This document shows positions 29,387-37,702 of a stretch of 64,000 nt of DNA, in pieces. Position 1 is the stretch's first letter; each line of letters opens with the position of its first letter. The notes under the pieces are model-generated. The model did not search any database and had not been told where the DNA came from. It saw only the letters and a program-made list of their open reading frames with translations. Source of the stretch: an uncultured bacterium (GTDB lineage Bacteria > Planctomycetota > UBA8742 > UBA2392); assembly GCA_938014885.1 (NCBI GenBank), contig CALLQI010000018.1:372001-436000 (forward strand). The letters run 5' to 3'. The position numbers and the translations under genes are program-made.

Positions 29387-29816
29387 CCACCCGCGCATGT
29401 TCATCATGGCTGGCGCGGCCGTGGCCGTGCTGGTGTTGGCAGTTTGGTGGCTTCAGCGCGCGCCCGGCGGCGTGCCGACACCGCCGGCTGTGCCTGCGCA
29501 CACGAACAAGCCGTCTCCCATGGCAACCGGGACAGCGGAGCAACCCGCAGTACCTGCACCGTCCGACTCCACACCGGCTAACAAGCCCGGCACCTCACCG
29601 CCTGTGGCCGGCAACGAGCCCGCGCCGAGCCCCGCACACCCCACGCCGGCACCCAGCCCGCTGCCGCCGGTGATTGAGCGTAACCCGGCGTCTGAGGGCG
29701 AAACCGGCGAGCGCATCCCGCCCATCACCCGCAGCCACAGCCTGGCGCCTGAGCTTGAGCGCGTACACCAGGACCTTGCCGCCAGCGCGCGTCTGCTGGC
29801 TGGGCTGGCGCGCTAG
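29373..29816 (+). CDS. Single-pass membrane protein with Pro-rich exterior
   Basis: This is a 147-residue protein. A short N-terminus is followed by a membrane helix (about residues 9-28, FIMAGAAVAVLVLAVWWLQ), about 80 residues of Pro/Ala/Thr-rich linker, and a short helical end (LERVHQDLAASARLLAGLAR). It overlaps the ACP-like gene, so the two are probably made together. An ATG at 29361 is an alternative start. Function is unknown; the linker is the kind that spans a periplasm or cell wall. Confidence 0.6.
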   Translation: MPANDHPRMFIMAGAAVAVLVLAVWWLQRAPGGVPTPPAVPAHTNKPSPMATGTAEQPAVPAPSDSTPANKPGTSPPVAGNEPAPSPAHPTPAPSPLPPVIERNPASEGETGERIPPITRSHSLAPELERVHQDLAASARLLAGLAR

Positions 29817-29848
29817 GCAAGTCGCCAAGCTTCGCTAAGATTTGCCGC

Positions 29849-30550
29849 ATGCTCGAGCGTGTGGTCACATTCAGCCGCGACTTTACGGTTTCGTGCCCGA
29901 TTACCGTGGTGCTGCCGCGCGCCTATGAGCCTGAGCGCGCCTGGCCGCTGGTGATGGCGCTGCACGGCATGGGCGAATCCGACGAGATCATGCAGCGCTA
30001 CCTTGAGCCGCTGCTGGAACACCCCTGGATCTGGTGCTTCCCGCGCGGGCCCTACGCCCACGAGGTACGCAAGCCTGAGTCCCGCCGCCTCGGATACGCA
30101 TGGTACCTGTTCGACGGCGACCAGCCGCGCCTGCGCGAAAGCATGGACGCGACGGCCACGCACCTGCTGGCGATCCACGACCGGATGCGCATGCAGTACC
30201 CGATCAGTGCCAGCGCGCTGGTCGGCTTTTCGCAGGGCGGCTACCTGGCGGGGGCGATCGGCCCCAACCACCCCCAGCGCTTCAAGGCGGCGGGCTGTAT
30301 CGCCGGGCGCCTGAAATGGGAATTCATGGACACCGCGCCGCCCGAGGCGCATCAGGCCGTCTCCATCGCGCAGTTCCATGGCGCGCTGGACGAAAACGTC
30401 TCGCTGGCGCTGGCCACGGAAGCCGTCGAGCGCACCCGCGCGCTCGGTTTCAAAGACGTGCGACTGTTGACGGAGCCCGACGCGGGACATCGCCCCACCC
30501 GCCCGATGATCCGCAGCGTCGGCCAGTGGCTGGAAGAGGTGTTCGCGTGA
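29849..30550 (+). CDS. Alpha/beta hydrolase, phospholipase/carboxylesterase type
   Basis: This is a 233-residue alpha/beta hydrolase. The oxyanion-side strand is PLVMALHGMGES, the nucleophile elbow is GFSQGG (Ser at about residue 128), the acid is probably Asp in FHGALDENV (about 178), and the catalytic His is in PDAGHRPT (about 211). It has no signal peptide, so it is cytoplasmic. The family cleaves carboxyl esters of lipids or small acyl groups; the true substrate is unknown. Its TGA overlaps the GTG of the next lipoprotein gene by 4 nt, so they are coupled. Confidence 0.85.
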   Translation: MLERVVTFSRDFTVSCPITVVLPRAYEPERAWPLVMALHGMGESDEIMQRYLEPLLEHPWIWCFPRGPYAHEVRKPESRRLGYAWYLFDGDQPRLRESMDATATHLLAIHDRMRMQYPISASALVGFSQGGYLAGAIGPNHPQRFKAAGCIAGRLKWEFMDTAPPEAHQAVSIAQFHGALDENVSLALATEAVERTRALGFKDVRLLTEPDAGHRPTRPMIRSVGQWLEEVFA

Positions 30551-30960
30551 AGCCGCTGCTTCCACTCATTGTGCTGGTCCTTGCGCTGCTGCTGACGGGC
30601 TGCGGCCTCAGCCCCTACCGCAACACCCCGCGCTATCTGCCGCCCGAAACACGTTCCCGCGCCGCCGTGCAACTGAACGCGGCACTGGCCGGTGCCGACC
30701 GGCTGAGTGAAATCTGGGCCACGGAATTTGAACTGAACTGGCACGAAAGGGTGCAGCTCACGGCCAAGCGCTGGTTAATCGTGCCGCGCAACCTGCAGTA
30801 CGAAGCAATCCGCGTCGTTGGCCGCGCGCACAAGGCCGGCGAGTTCTATGAGCTGGTGCTGTACGCCGATGGCGGCGACGTGACCTTCCGCTTTCGCGAC
30901 GGGCTCAAAGCGGCCAAGGCTGAGGCCGCACTGATTCGCCTGCGCCAGACCGCGGCTTAG
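30547..30960 (+). CDS. Small lipoprotein of unknown function
   Basis: This is a 137-residue protein with a lipoprotein signal: a hydrophobic stretch (LLPLIVLVLALLL) and lipobox LLTGC, with Cys at about residue 19. The mature part is mixed alpha/beta with no recognised family. It starts with GTG inside the stop of the hydrolase gene (GTGA overlap). Its stop codon overlaps by three bases the stop of the convergent dihydroorotase gene, so there is no room for a terminator between them. It is probably anchored in a membrane facing the periplasm. Confidence 0.75.
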   Translation: MKPLLPLIVLVLALLLTGCGLSPYRNTPRYLPPETRSRAAVQLNAALAGADRLSEIWATEFELNWHERVQLTAKRWLIVPRNLQYEAIRVVGRAHKAGEFYELVLYADGGDVTFRFRDGLKAAKAEAALIRLRQTAA

Positions 30961-32273
30961 ACTCCCGGTTCGTAAACCAGCTCAAGCCCGCGAACGCCAT
31001 CGTTGACTTTGCCGTCGGCATACACCACTTCGCCGTTCACGATGGTCTGCACCGCGCGGCCGGTCAGGGTTACGCCGTGCCACGGGCTCCAGCCGCACTT
31101 GGTGAGTTGCTCCTCGTTGCGCACGGTGTGCTTTGCCTTGGCGTCCACGAGTGCGATGTCGGCAAAGCAGCCGACTTCGATCCGCCCGCGACCCTTAATC
31201 GCATAGGCCTTGGCCGGGTTCTCACACATCCACAATGCCACCTGTTCCAGGCTGCACAGCCCGCGCGAAGACGCGTCCAGGATCAACGCCAGGCTGTTCT
31301 CGATCGCCGGCAAGCCCGCGGGCGCAGCCCAGTTCCCGCGCCGCTTTTCCGACAGCAGGTGCGGCGCGTGGTCCGTGGCAATCATGCCGATGCGGCCGTC
31401 GTGCAGCGCCTTCCACAGCGCCGCGTTGTTGCGGCGGTGCTTCAGCGGCGGGTTCATTTTCACCAGCGTGCCGTAGCGTTCGTAGTCGTCTACGTTCAGC
31501 AGCAGGTGGTGCGGCGAGGTCTCGGTCGTGACCAGAGTGTCGTGCGGGATGAACATCTCGGCCTCAAGGCCGGTGCTGACGTGCAGGATGTGGGCGCGAT
31601 GCCGGTGTTTGCGGGCCAGTCCCAGTGCGGTGGTGGTGGCGCGGGCGGCGGCTTCCTCGTCGCGCCACAGGCTGTAAGCCGCCAGGTCGGTGCGTCCCTC
31701 GAACAGGGGCTTGCGTGCCTTCAGGTAGGCTTCGTCTTCGCAGTGCAGGGCGATCACGCGGCGCTTGTCGGTTTCGGCGAAGATGCGCTCAAGCGCTTCT
31801 GCATCGTCCACCAGCAGGCTGCCGGTGCTGGCGCCCATGAAAATCTTGATGCCGCAGACGCGCTTGGCCACCTGCAAGTCGGCCAGGTTGGTGTTTGTGG
31901 CACCAATGAAGAAGCCGTAGTTCACGCGGCTCTTGCGCGCGGCAATCGCCAGCTTGTTGTCGATTTCGGCCTGGTTGATCGCGAGCGGGTTGGTGTTCGG
32001 CATTTCCAGGAAGCTGGTGACGCCGCCCTTGGCGCAGGCCCGGCTGGCAGTTTCCAGGTCTTCTTTGTGCGTCAGCCCGGGATCGCGGAAGTGCACCTGC
32101 GGGTCAATGATGCCCGGAAACACATGCAGGCCGCGCGCGTCAATCACTGTGGCGCCGGCGGTGTTGACGCCCGTCGCCACCTGCGAAATGCGCTGGCCGT
32201 CGATGCGCACCTCAAGCTGCTGGAAGCGGCCGTTGTGAAACACCTGCCCGCCGCGAATCACCATTGCGCCCAT
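30957..32273 (-). CDS. pyrC: Dihydroorotase
   Basis: This 438-residue amidohydrolase of pyrimidine synthesis cyclises carbamoyl-aspartate to dihydroorotate. It has IDPQVHFRDPGLTHKEDL (metal site 1 region), GGVTSFLEMPNTNP, GIKIFMGASTGSLLVD with the bridging Lys, HCEDE, HILHVST and MIATDHAPHL with the catalytic Asp. The usual first metal ligand His of the HxH pair is Gln here (Q-V-H). The same change is known to me in dihydroorotases of Bacteroidetes and relatives, so this looks like a subfamily trait, though weaker metal binding is possible. No other pyrimidine gene is adjacent. Confidence 0.87.
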   Translation of the reverse strand: MGAMVIRGGQVFHNGRFQQLEVRIDGQRISQVATGVNTAGATVIDARGLHVFPGIIDPQVHFRDPGLTHKEDLETASRACAKGGVTSFLEMPNTNPLAINQAEIDNKLAIAARKSRVNYGFFIGATNTNLADLQVAKRVCGIKIFMGASTGSLLVDDAEALERIFAETDKRRVIALHCEDEAYLKARKPLFEGRTDLAAYSLWRDEEAAARATTTALGLARKHRHRAHILHVSTGLEAEMFIPHDTLVTTETSPHHLLLNVDDYERYGTLVKMNPPLKHRRNNAALWKALHDGRIGMIATDHAPHLLSEKRRGNWAAPAGLPAIENSLALILDASSRGLCSLEQVALWMCENPAKAYAIKGRGRIEVGCFADIALVDAKAKHTVRNEEQLTKCGWSPWHGVTLTGRAVQTIVNGEVVYADGKVNDGVRGLELVYEPGV

Positions 32274-32293
32274 GGGTAGCCTCCGTACACAGC

Positions 32294-32464
32294 ATGGCGA
32301 AGCCGCGCACTCCGCGCAACGTGCGGAATTGCGGGAACTGCGGCAGACCCCTTGGCGTCATGAGGGTGAAGCGCTGGAATCAGTGCACGAAAGAATGCGA
32401 TGCCCCTGAGCGAACAACATCAGCTGCTGCTGCAAGGCGAAGTCGACGGTCACCTGACCGATGA
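32294..32464 (+). CDS. Possible small zinc-ribbon protein
   Basis: A 56-residue frame carries CGNCGRPLGVMRVKRWNQC followed by TKEC, a CxxC / CxxxC arrangement fit for one zinc. The ATG at 32294 has no good ribosome site, and the frame overlaps the next gene by 65 nt. It may be a real leader gene coupled to the 32400 gene or a chance frame. Confidence 0.3.
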   Translation: MAKPRTPRNVRNCGNCGRPLGVMRVKRWNQCTKECDAPERTTSAAAARRSRRSPDR

Positions 32465-33836
32465 CGACCGCCGCGCCGCCGCGCAACTGCTGGCCGAGCC
32501 CACGCTGGGCGCGGAAGCTGCGGCCTACGTCGCGGGGCTGCGCGCGCTGCGGGCGATGGTGCAGAAGCACGCACAGGTGAAGGCGTCACCACTGCTGGCC
32601 TCGCGGGTGCTGGCTGCGCTGGAAGACAACTTTGACGACGTGTCGCGCCCGGTGCAGAACCAGGCCGGCGCGCGCGTGCACAAGCTGCCGGTAGTGCGCT
32701 TCAGCACGATGCTGATGGCTGCTGCCGCAGCGCTGCTGGTATGCGTCGGCTTGATCTTCGGGCCCGGCCTGTGGCAAGGCAGCCCGTCGCCAACGACAGT
32801 CGCTGGCGACGTAAACGCGGACGGCGCGGCGGGCACGGATTCAACCAAGGCGGCCGCCCCGGAAGATGCCCGCGAACAGGACGCCAGCATCCGGCCACCG
32901 GCCCAGCCCATGCCTGCACCGGAAACCCTGCCCGATCCTGAAGACCGGCGTGTCAACGACACCGCCCCAATCGGCAATTCCGTGGGCGGCGGCGGTACCG
33001 GCCAGGGAGGTCACGACAAAGGTGGCAAGCTTACCCCCCACAACCCCCTGAACCCGCCAGAGGGTCAGGATGAAAAGTATGGCCGCGGCACCAGCGGCGG
33101 CCTCAACCGCCGTGACCCCGCCAAAGGCGTTGCGACTGGGCCCGGGGCATCCGGTGAACTGGCACGCGACGCCAGCGGCATGTACGTACTGCGACTTGAT
33201 CGCGGCCGGGACAGTACGTTCCAGTTGGGCTTTGAAGCCAACCGCGAACGCGCAGTCAGCAACGTGCAGCTCAGCACCGACATCCTCAGCGTCGCTGCGC
33301 TGCACGGTGAGGCCAGACTGCTGGACGCCGTGGAGGACAGCGGAGCCGCCGATTCGACCCGCAAACTCGCGGAAGGCGTGCGCGATTTCACGCAGTCCAG
33401 CACCGTGGAAGTCTTGGTAAGAGAAGACGACCTGGTGGGGCTGCTGTCTGCGCTGGCGCGGCTGGGTGAGTCCCAGGACTACGGCGCGCTACATGTGCCG
33501 GATGACTTGCAGGCGGCCTCACGGGATGAAACCAAGGCGGTCGAAACGATGCTGGGCCTGGCATCGCAGGGGGCGACCCCGGACGAGGCCGGACACTCGC
33601 GGCTGGCGCAATTCCTGCCCCGGGCCACCCATCTGGACGCTTTGCGCCGTCTTGCGGGGAAGGGCCGTCTGAACATGGACCTGGTCCCCGAGCCAACACT
33701 GCGCGAACGGCTGAAGCGCGAGATTGAAGGCGATGGCAACCATAAGGAAGTGAACGGCTCGCCCAATATACCTGCCGGGCCCGAAACAGAAACCACTCGA
33801 CCCCGTAAGCTGCGTCTGCTGATACAGTTACAATAA
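32400..33836 (+). CDS. Anti-sigma-like membrane protein, paralog 1
   Basis: This is a 478-residue protein. A helical N-terminus of about 90 residues resembles anti-sigma/zf-HC2 domains (EQHQLLLQGEVDGHLTDDDRRAAAQLLA) but lacks the zinc HxxxCxxC. One membrane helix (about 101-122) is followed by IFGPGLW. Then comes a Gly/Pro/Asp-rich linker and a folded C-terminal domain (STDILSVAALHGEARL) ending in RLLIQLQ. It shares FDDVSRPVQNQA before the helix, IFGP after it and the C-terminal motif with the next gene, so the two are tandem duplicates. No sigma factor gene is nearby, so the anti-sigma role is only a layout-based guess. Confidence 0.6.
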   Translation: MPLSEQHQLLLQGEVDGHLTDDDRRAAAQLLAEPTLGAEAAAYVAGLRALRAMVQKHAQVKASPLLASRVLAALEDNFDDVSRPVQNQAGARVHKLPVVRFSTMLMAAAAALLVCVGLIFGPGLWQGSPSPTTVAGDVNADGAAGTDSTKAAAPEDAREQDASIRPPAQPMPAPETLPDPEDRRVNDTAPIGNSVGGGGTGQGGHDKGGKLTPHNPLNPPEGQDEKYGRGTSGGLNRRDPAKGVATGPGASGELARDASGMYVLRLDRGRDSTFQLGFEANRERAVSNVQLSTDILSVAALHGEARLLDAVEDSGAADSTRKLAEGVRDFTQSSTVEVLVREDDLVGLLSALARLGESQDYGALHVPDDLQAASRDETKAVETMLGLASQGATPDEAGHSRLAQFLPRATHLDALRRLAGKGRLNMDLVPEPTLRERLKREIEGDGNHKEVNGSPNIPAGPETETTRPRKLRLLIQLQ

Positions 33837-33935
33837 TGTGTGGAATTTCGGACAAGTTCCGGAACTGATTGCACAAGCCAGGCGTCCAAGCTTCGAGACC
33901 GGTGCCTCTTTGGCACGGCAAAGTATGGTGCATCC

Positions 33936-35519
33936 ATGACCGCAGCACCCCTGAACACAAACGAACAAGAGCTGTTGTCGGCATTGCTCGATGACGCGCT
34001 CGAAGGCGCCGAACGCAAGCAAGCTGAGGCGCTGCTGCTGCGCGCCGAAGCCCGCGAGTACCTGCATGAACTCCGCGCCACACGCACGCTCATCAAACAG
34101 CATGGCTCAGTGCGTGCACCCGTCGGGCTCAGCGCCCGGGTGATGGGCGCACTTGAGGGCGGCTTTGACGACGTCTCGCGCCCCGTTAACAACCAGGCTG
34201 CACCGGCCGCCAAGCTGCACCAGATTGGCGCTTTCAGCTGGCGCGCGCCGCTGTTTGCGGCCGCAGCCGTGTTCGTCGTTTCCGTCAGCGTGATCTTCGG
34301 GCCCAGCCTGTTCCGCTCGGACACCGAGGGCGACGCCAGTATTGCTCGTGAAGTGCTTGAGCAAGGCCGCGGCGCCAGCCCACAGCCCGAACGCACCGGT
34401 GAGGTATTCGCGCCGGAGGTGGAAAGCATTGTCCCGGCTGATGAACTGAAGGCGCTGGAACGCCAGCAGCCCAAGAAGCCGGGCTCAAACTGGAACGCCG
34501 TGGATGGGGCGCCCGACAGCGCCAACGAGAAGGAACCCGCGCCCGAACCCAACAAGGACAGCGCCGAGTTGCTGGCGCGCCTGCGCGAAAACGCCGACAA
34601 GGACCGCAACGCGCGTAAGGACCCCGCCGAAGACGAGCGCGCGAAGCTCGGCACCGAAGGCGAAGGCCCGAAGCTCAAGAAGGGCGGCGACAATCCCGTC
34701 GGCCTCGGGGGCGGAACCGGCGGCGGAGACACTGGTGGCGCTGCCGACACCGGCCCGCGCACCGATGGCAAGGTCGGCTCGCCTCACGGCACACCGCGCG
34801 CCGGCGGCGTACCCGCGCCGCGCCCGGCGGCCGTCCCGCCGTCCGAGCCCGCCCGCGATGAAAATGATGACCCGGCCGACGCCGGCGAGACCCCTGGTGA
34901 AGGCGCAGAAGGCGCAAAGGAAAGTGGCACCAAGTCAGACGACAAGGCCGACCTGAAGAAGCCCGAGACTTCGGGCGGGGGCGGCCGACTCAACGACGCC
35001 AAGCCCGATGTCGAGAACGACGCTGAGTCCACGGATGCCCAGACCGATAAAGCTCGGCGCAAGGCCCGGGGCTATGGCGACGACAGCGGCGGCGGCGCCG
35101 GCGGCAAACGCACCGAAGATCGCGTTGAACAAGGCGGCAACGCAACCGGCCGCGCAAGCGCTCCGGGCGCGCAGCCCGCGCAGGCACCGGCGGTGGTTGA
35201 GGCCCTCAGCCTGGAACTCGCCGATAAAGACGAACTGCTGGCCGCGCAATCCGACCTGCTGTGGGTGGCCTTCCTGCACGGCACGGCAGAGCTTGATGAA
35301 GAGGGCAACCTCCAGATCGATCTCGACGATAGCCGTCGCGCCGCACTGTTGAAGGCGCTGCAACGCCTCAACGCCGAGCAAGCCTACGGCAAACTGTCAG
35401 GCGAGGCCGCGAAAGTGGAAACCGCTGACACTGACAAGGCCGGACCCGCCGGCTACGTGCCGGAATCATCGGGCAAGCCCTCCAACACCACAGTCCGCAT
35501 CACGATTGTCCTGAAGTAG
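33936..35519 (+). CDS. Anti-sigma-like membrane protein, paralog 2
   Basis: This is a 527-residue protein with the same plan as its upstream neighbour: helical N-terminus (NEQELLSALLDDALEGAERKQ), FDDVSRPVNNQA, a membrane helix (about 103-124) then IFGPSLF. A long acidic, Gly-rich and charged linker follows (about 130-420), then a C-terminal domain (SDLLWVAFLHGTAEL) ending in VRITIVLK. The linker is the main difference in length. The start at 33936 (MTAAPLNTN) matches the paralog's start. It follows 99 nt after the first paralog, probably in one operon. It could sense envelope state; the mechanism is unknown. Confidence 0.6.
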   Translation: MTAAPLNTNEQELLSALLDDALEGAERKQAEALLLRAEAREYLHELRATRTLIKQHGSVRAPVGLSARVMGALEGGFDDVSRPVNNQAAPAAKLHQIGAFSWRAPLFAAAAVFVVSVSVIFGPSLFRSDTEGDASIAREVLEQGRGASPQPERTGEVFAPEVESIVPADELKALERQQPKKPGSNWNAVDGAPDSANEKEPAPEPNKDSAELLARLRENADKDRNARKDPAEDERAKLGTEGEGPKLKKGGDNPVGLGGGTGGGDTGGAADTGPRTDGKVGSPHGTPRAGGVPAPRPAAVPPSEPARDENDDPADAGETPGEGAEGAKESGTKSDDKADLKKPETSGGGGRLNDAKPDVENDAESTDAQTDKARRKARGYGDDSGGGAGGKRTEDRVEQGGNATGRASAPGAQPAQAPAVVEALSLELADKDELLAAQSDLLWVAFLHGTAELDEEGNLQIDLDDSRRAALLKALQRLNAEQAYGKLSGEAAKVETADTDKAGPAGYVPESSGKPSNTTVRITIVLK

Positions 35520-35569
35520 GGATGGCCGGGTTCAGGCCATTTCGCCTATACCTCGTCCCACAATTATGC

Positions 35570-35603
35570 ACAGTTACGCCACCGCAAGCGGTGGCGTAAC
35601 TGT
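35570..35603. terminator. Long perfect hairpin after paralog 2
   Basis: ACAGTTACGCCACCG (35570-35584) pairs perfectly over 15 bp with 35589-35603 around CAAG, and CCACA/TGTGG flank it for further pairing. It lies about 50 nt after the stop at 35519. There is no T-run, so it could be an mRNA 3'-end protector, a terminator or a protein site. Confidence 0.6.
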
Positions 35604-35827
35604 TGTGGAATAAACGGTTTGCGATCATATCCGCAGACTCACCCCGAAACGTTGTGGTGAACCTTCGGCTTCTGTGTACGTTCTTAGCCCAACGATCCAC
35701 TTATGAAATTGAGGCGACCAGCGCGTAGGGCTGCGCGCAGGTCTTCACCCCCGGCGGGATTCTCGTCGTGGGTCTTTGCGCGAACAGGCACGATACGGGC
35801 AGCACGCAGAATCTGAGGAGATTCGCA
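35604..35827. other. Intergenic region before the vWA gene
   Basis: No gene is supported here. The 3' end holds GAGGAG, the ribosome site for the ATG at 35828. A promoter is expected but I cannot pick boxes with confidence. Confidence 0.4.
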
Positions 35828-37597
35828 ATGAAAGCCACAAGCAAAGCCAGGACAAGCTTCAAGGCAGCATCACGACTTGCCATGGTGGCCGCGGCACTGG
35901 CCATGATCGGCAGCATGAGCACCGTCAGCTCGGAAGACTTCGGGCCGGCCAAGGTTGCATACGACGACTACATCAAGCGGCCATCGCTGCAAATGCGCAC
36001 GCGCGGCCGCATCAAGCTGGCCTCCAGCGGCCACAAGGGCGCGTTTGACATCCTGAGCGCCAGTTACGCCAAGGCGGAAGAACCCAAGGATCAGGTCAAG
36101 TACCTGATCGCCAGCATCTGCGCCCGTTACCTGGGCCAGGAAGAGTTCATGGGCGGCTGGGAAGCCTGGCGCAACAAACACACCGCGCCGGAAGACGCCT
36201 GGCTGTGGCACCGCGAGTTGCTGCTGCGCCATGACTTCTTCGGCGATGATCCGGTGTTGAAGGTCGCCAGCGAACAGAAAAGCCTGTTCCTGCGCGCCGC
36301 AGCGCTGGAAGCGCTTGCCCACAACGGCAGCGATGGCGTGCTGGCCTGGTGGGAGACCAAACTGGACGAGGCCGAGAACTGGAAAGACATTGAGCGCGCG
36401 GTGATGCTTGAGACCGCCGCCCATTGCCTTGAAACTGAGGCCCACCAGCTTGGCCAGGATCAGTTTCGCAAGACCGCGCTGAAGCTGATCCCGCTGATCG
36501 AGCATAAACTCACGCACGACCGCACGAAGCTGGTGATGGCGCGCTACTTCAAGAACATCTTCGGCGGCGACCATCTGTTCATCAATGCAGACCCTTGGCT
36601 GAACAAGCTGCTGAACCCGAACGTGGAACAGCCGCGCGACAGCAAGTACGCCCCGGCCGCACCGCCGACGAAGTTCGTGGGTATCGAGACCAGCGGCAAG
36701 CGCATTGTGTACGTGATCGACTGCAGCGACTCGATGCTGGCCCCAGTCAGCGCCCGCGAGAAGGAAGAGATCAAGAAGCCGCCTGAACCCAAGGGGCCCG
36801 TGACCGGCCGCGGTGAAACCGGCGGCAAGCGCGACCCCGGCATCGACGGCAAGGGCGCCAAGGGCAACGAGAAGGAAGAAGAAGAGGAAGAAGAAGAAAA
36901 GGGCCTCGAGGATGAACTGCCCTGGGACAAGATCAAGACGCGCTTTGACGTCGCCCGCGAGTACCTGAAGCTGAGCCTCAAGAGCCTGCAGCCCAGCCAG
37001 GAGTTCTGCGTCATCACCTTCGGCACCGTGGCCGACACGCTGAAGAGCACCAAGGGCCTGATGAAGGCCGACAAGGCCAACGTGGACAAGGCAATCGCCG
37101 AGCTGACCCGCATGAAGGCCGGCCCCGCCACCGACATGCGCAAGTACGGCACGCTGCTTGGCGACACCAACTTGCACGGCGGCATCCACCGCGCCTTCAA
37201 GGTCAAGCGCGGCGGCATGGTGAAGATGTTCGAGTATGTTGAACCCAGCACGTTCTTTGACGGCGCCGACACGATCTTCATCCTGTCGGACGGCGACCCG
37301 ACCGACGACGACTGGGCGATCAACGACAAGCGCGACCCGTTTGACCAGACCGGCGACCCGGAAAGCCGCACCAAGATGCCGGACCAGGACGTGCTGCGCT
37401 TCCCCGGCCCCTACGGCTACATGTACCAGGGCGAGTACCTGCCCGACGACGTGCGCCGGCTGAACCTGTTCCGCAAGTGCGAGATCCACTGCATCGGCAT
37501 CGGCGAAGTGAGCATGAGTCTGATGCAGAGCATCGCCAAGTGGGGCGACGGCCAGGTGAAGTACGTCGGCAGCGGCGTAGCCAACGAAGGCAAGTAG
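35828..37597 (+). CDS. Secreted von Willebrand factor A domain protein
   Basis: This is a 589-residue protein with a signal-like N-terminus (about residues 10-35). Residues about 40-280 are alpha-helical, HEAT-like in feel. A vWA domain follows: VYVIDCSDSM (MIDAS DxSxS, about residue 298), then FDVAREYLKLSL, ITFGTVAD, and IFILSDGDPTDDDW. An insertion of about 50 residues rich in Gly, Lys and a run of eight Glu (about 350) sits directly after the MIDAS strand. vWA domains bind partners through Mg. Here the role is unknown and may be surface attachment or complex assembly. GAGGAG upstream decides the start. A strong terminator follows. Confidence 0.8.
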   Translation: MKATSKARTSFKAASRLAMVAAALAMIGSMSTVSSEDFGPAKVAYDDYIKRPSLQMRTRGRIKLASSGHKGAFDILSASYAKAEEPKDQVKYLIASICARYLGQEEFMGGWEAWRNKHTAPEDAWLWHRELLLRHDFFGDDPVLKVASEQKSLFLRAAALEALAHNGSDGVLAWWETKLDEAENWKDIERAVMLETAAHCLETEAHQLGQDQFRKTALKLIPLIEHKLTHDRTKLVMARYFKNIFGGDHLFINADPWLNKLLNPNVEQPRDSKYAPAAPPTKFVGIETSGKRIVYVIDCSDSMLAPVSAREKEEIKKPPEPKGPVTGRGETGGKRDPGIDGKGAKGNEKEEEEEEEEKGLEDELPWDKIKTRFDVAREYLKLSLKSLQPSQEFCVITFGTVADTLKSTKGLMKADKANVDKAIAELTRMKAGPATDMRKYGTLLGDTNLHGGIHRAFKVKRGGMVKMFEYVEPSTFFDGADTIFILSDGDPTDDDWAINDKRDPFDQTGDPESRTKMPDQDVLRFPGPYGYMYQGEYLPDDVRRLNLFRKCEIHCIGIGEVSMSLMQSIAKWGDGQVKYVGSGVANEGK

Positions 37598-37628
37598 GCT
37601 TCGCGCCAGGTCGATAAGCAAACAAGCA

Positions 37629-37656
37629 AACCGGGGGCCATAAGGCCCCCGGTTTT
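37629..37656. terminator. Terminator between the vWA and hydroxylase genes
   Basis: AACCGGGGGCC (37629-37639) pairs perfectly with GGCCCCCGGTT (37644-37654) around ATAA and runs into TTTTCGTT on the plus strand. It lies between convergent genes and can act both ways. Confidence 0.88.
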
Positions 37657-37702
37657 CGTTGCCGGCCCCGGTGTGGGGCTGCGGCGTGCCGCTGGGAGGG
37701 GA

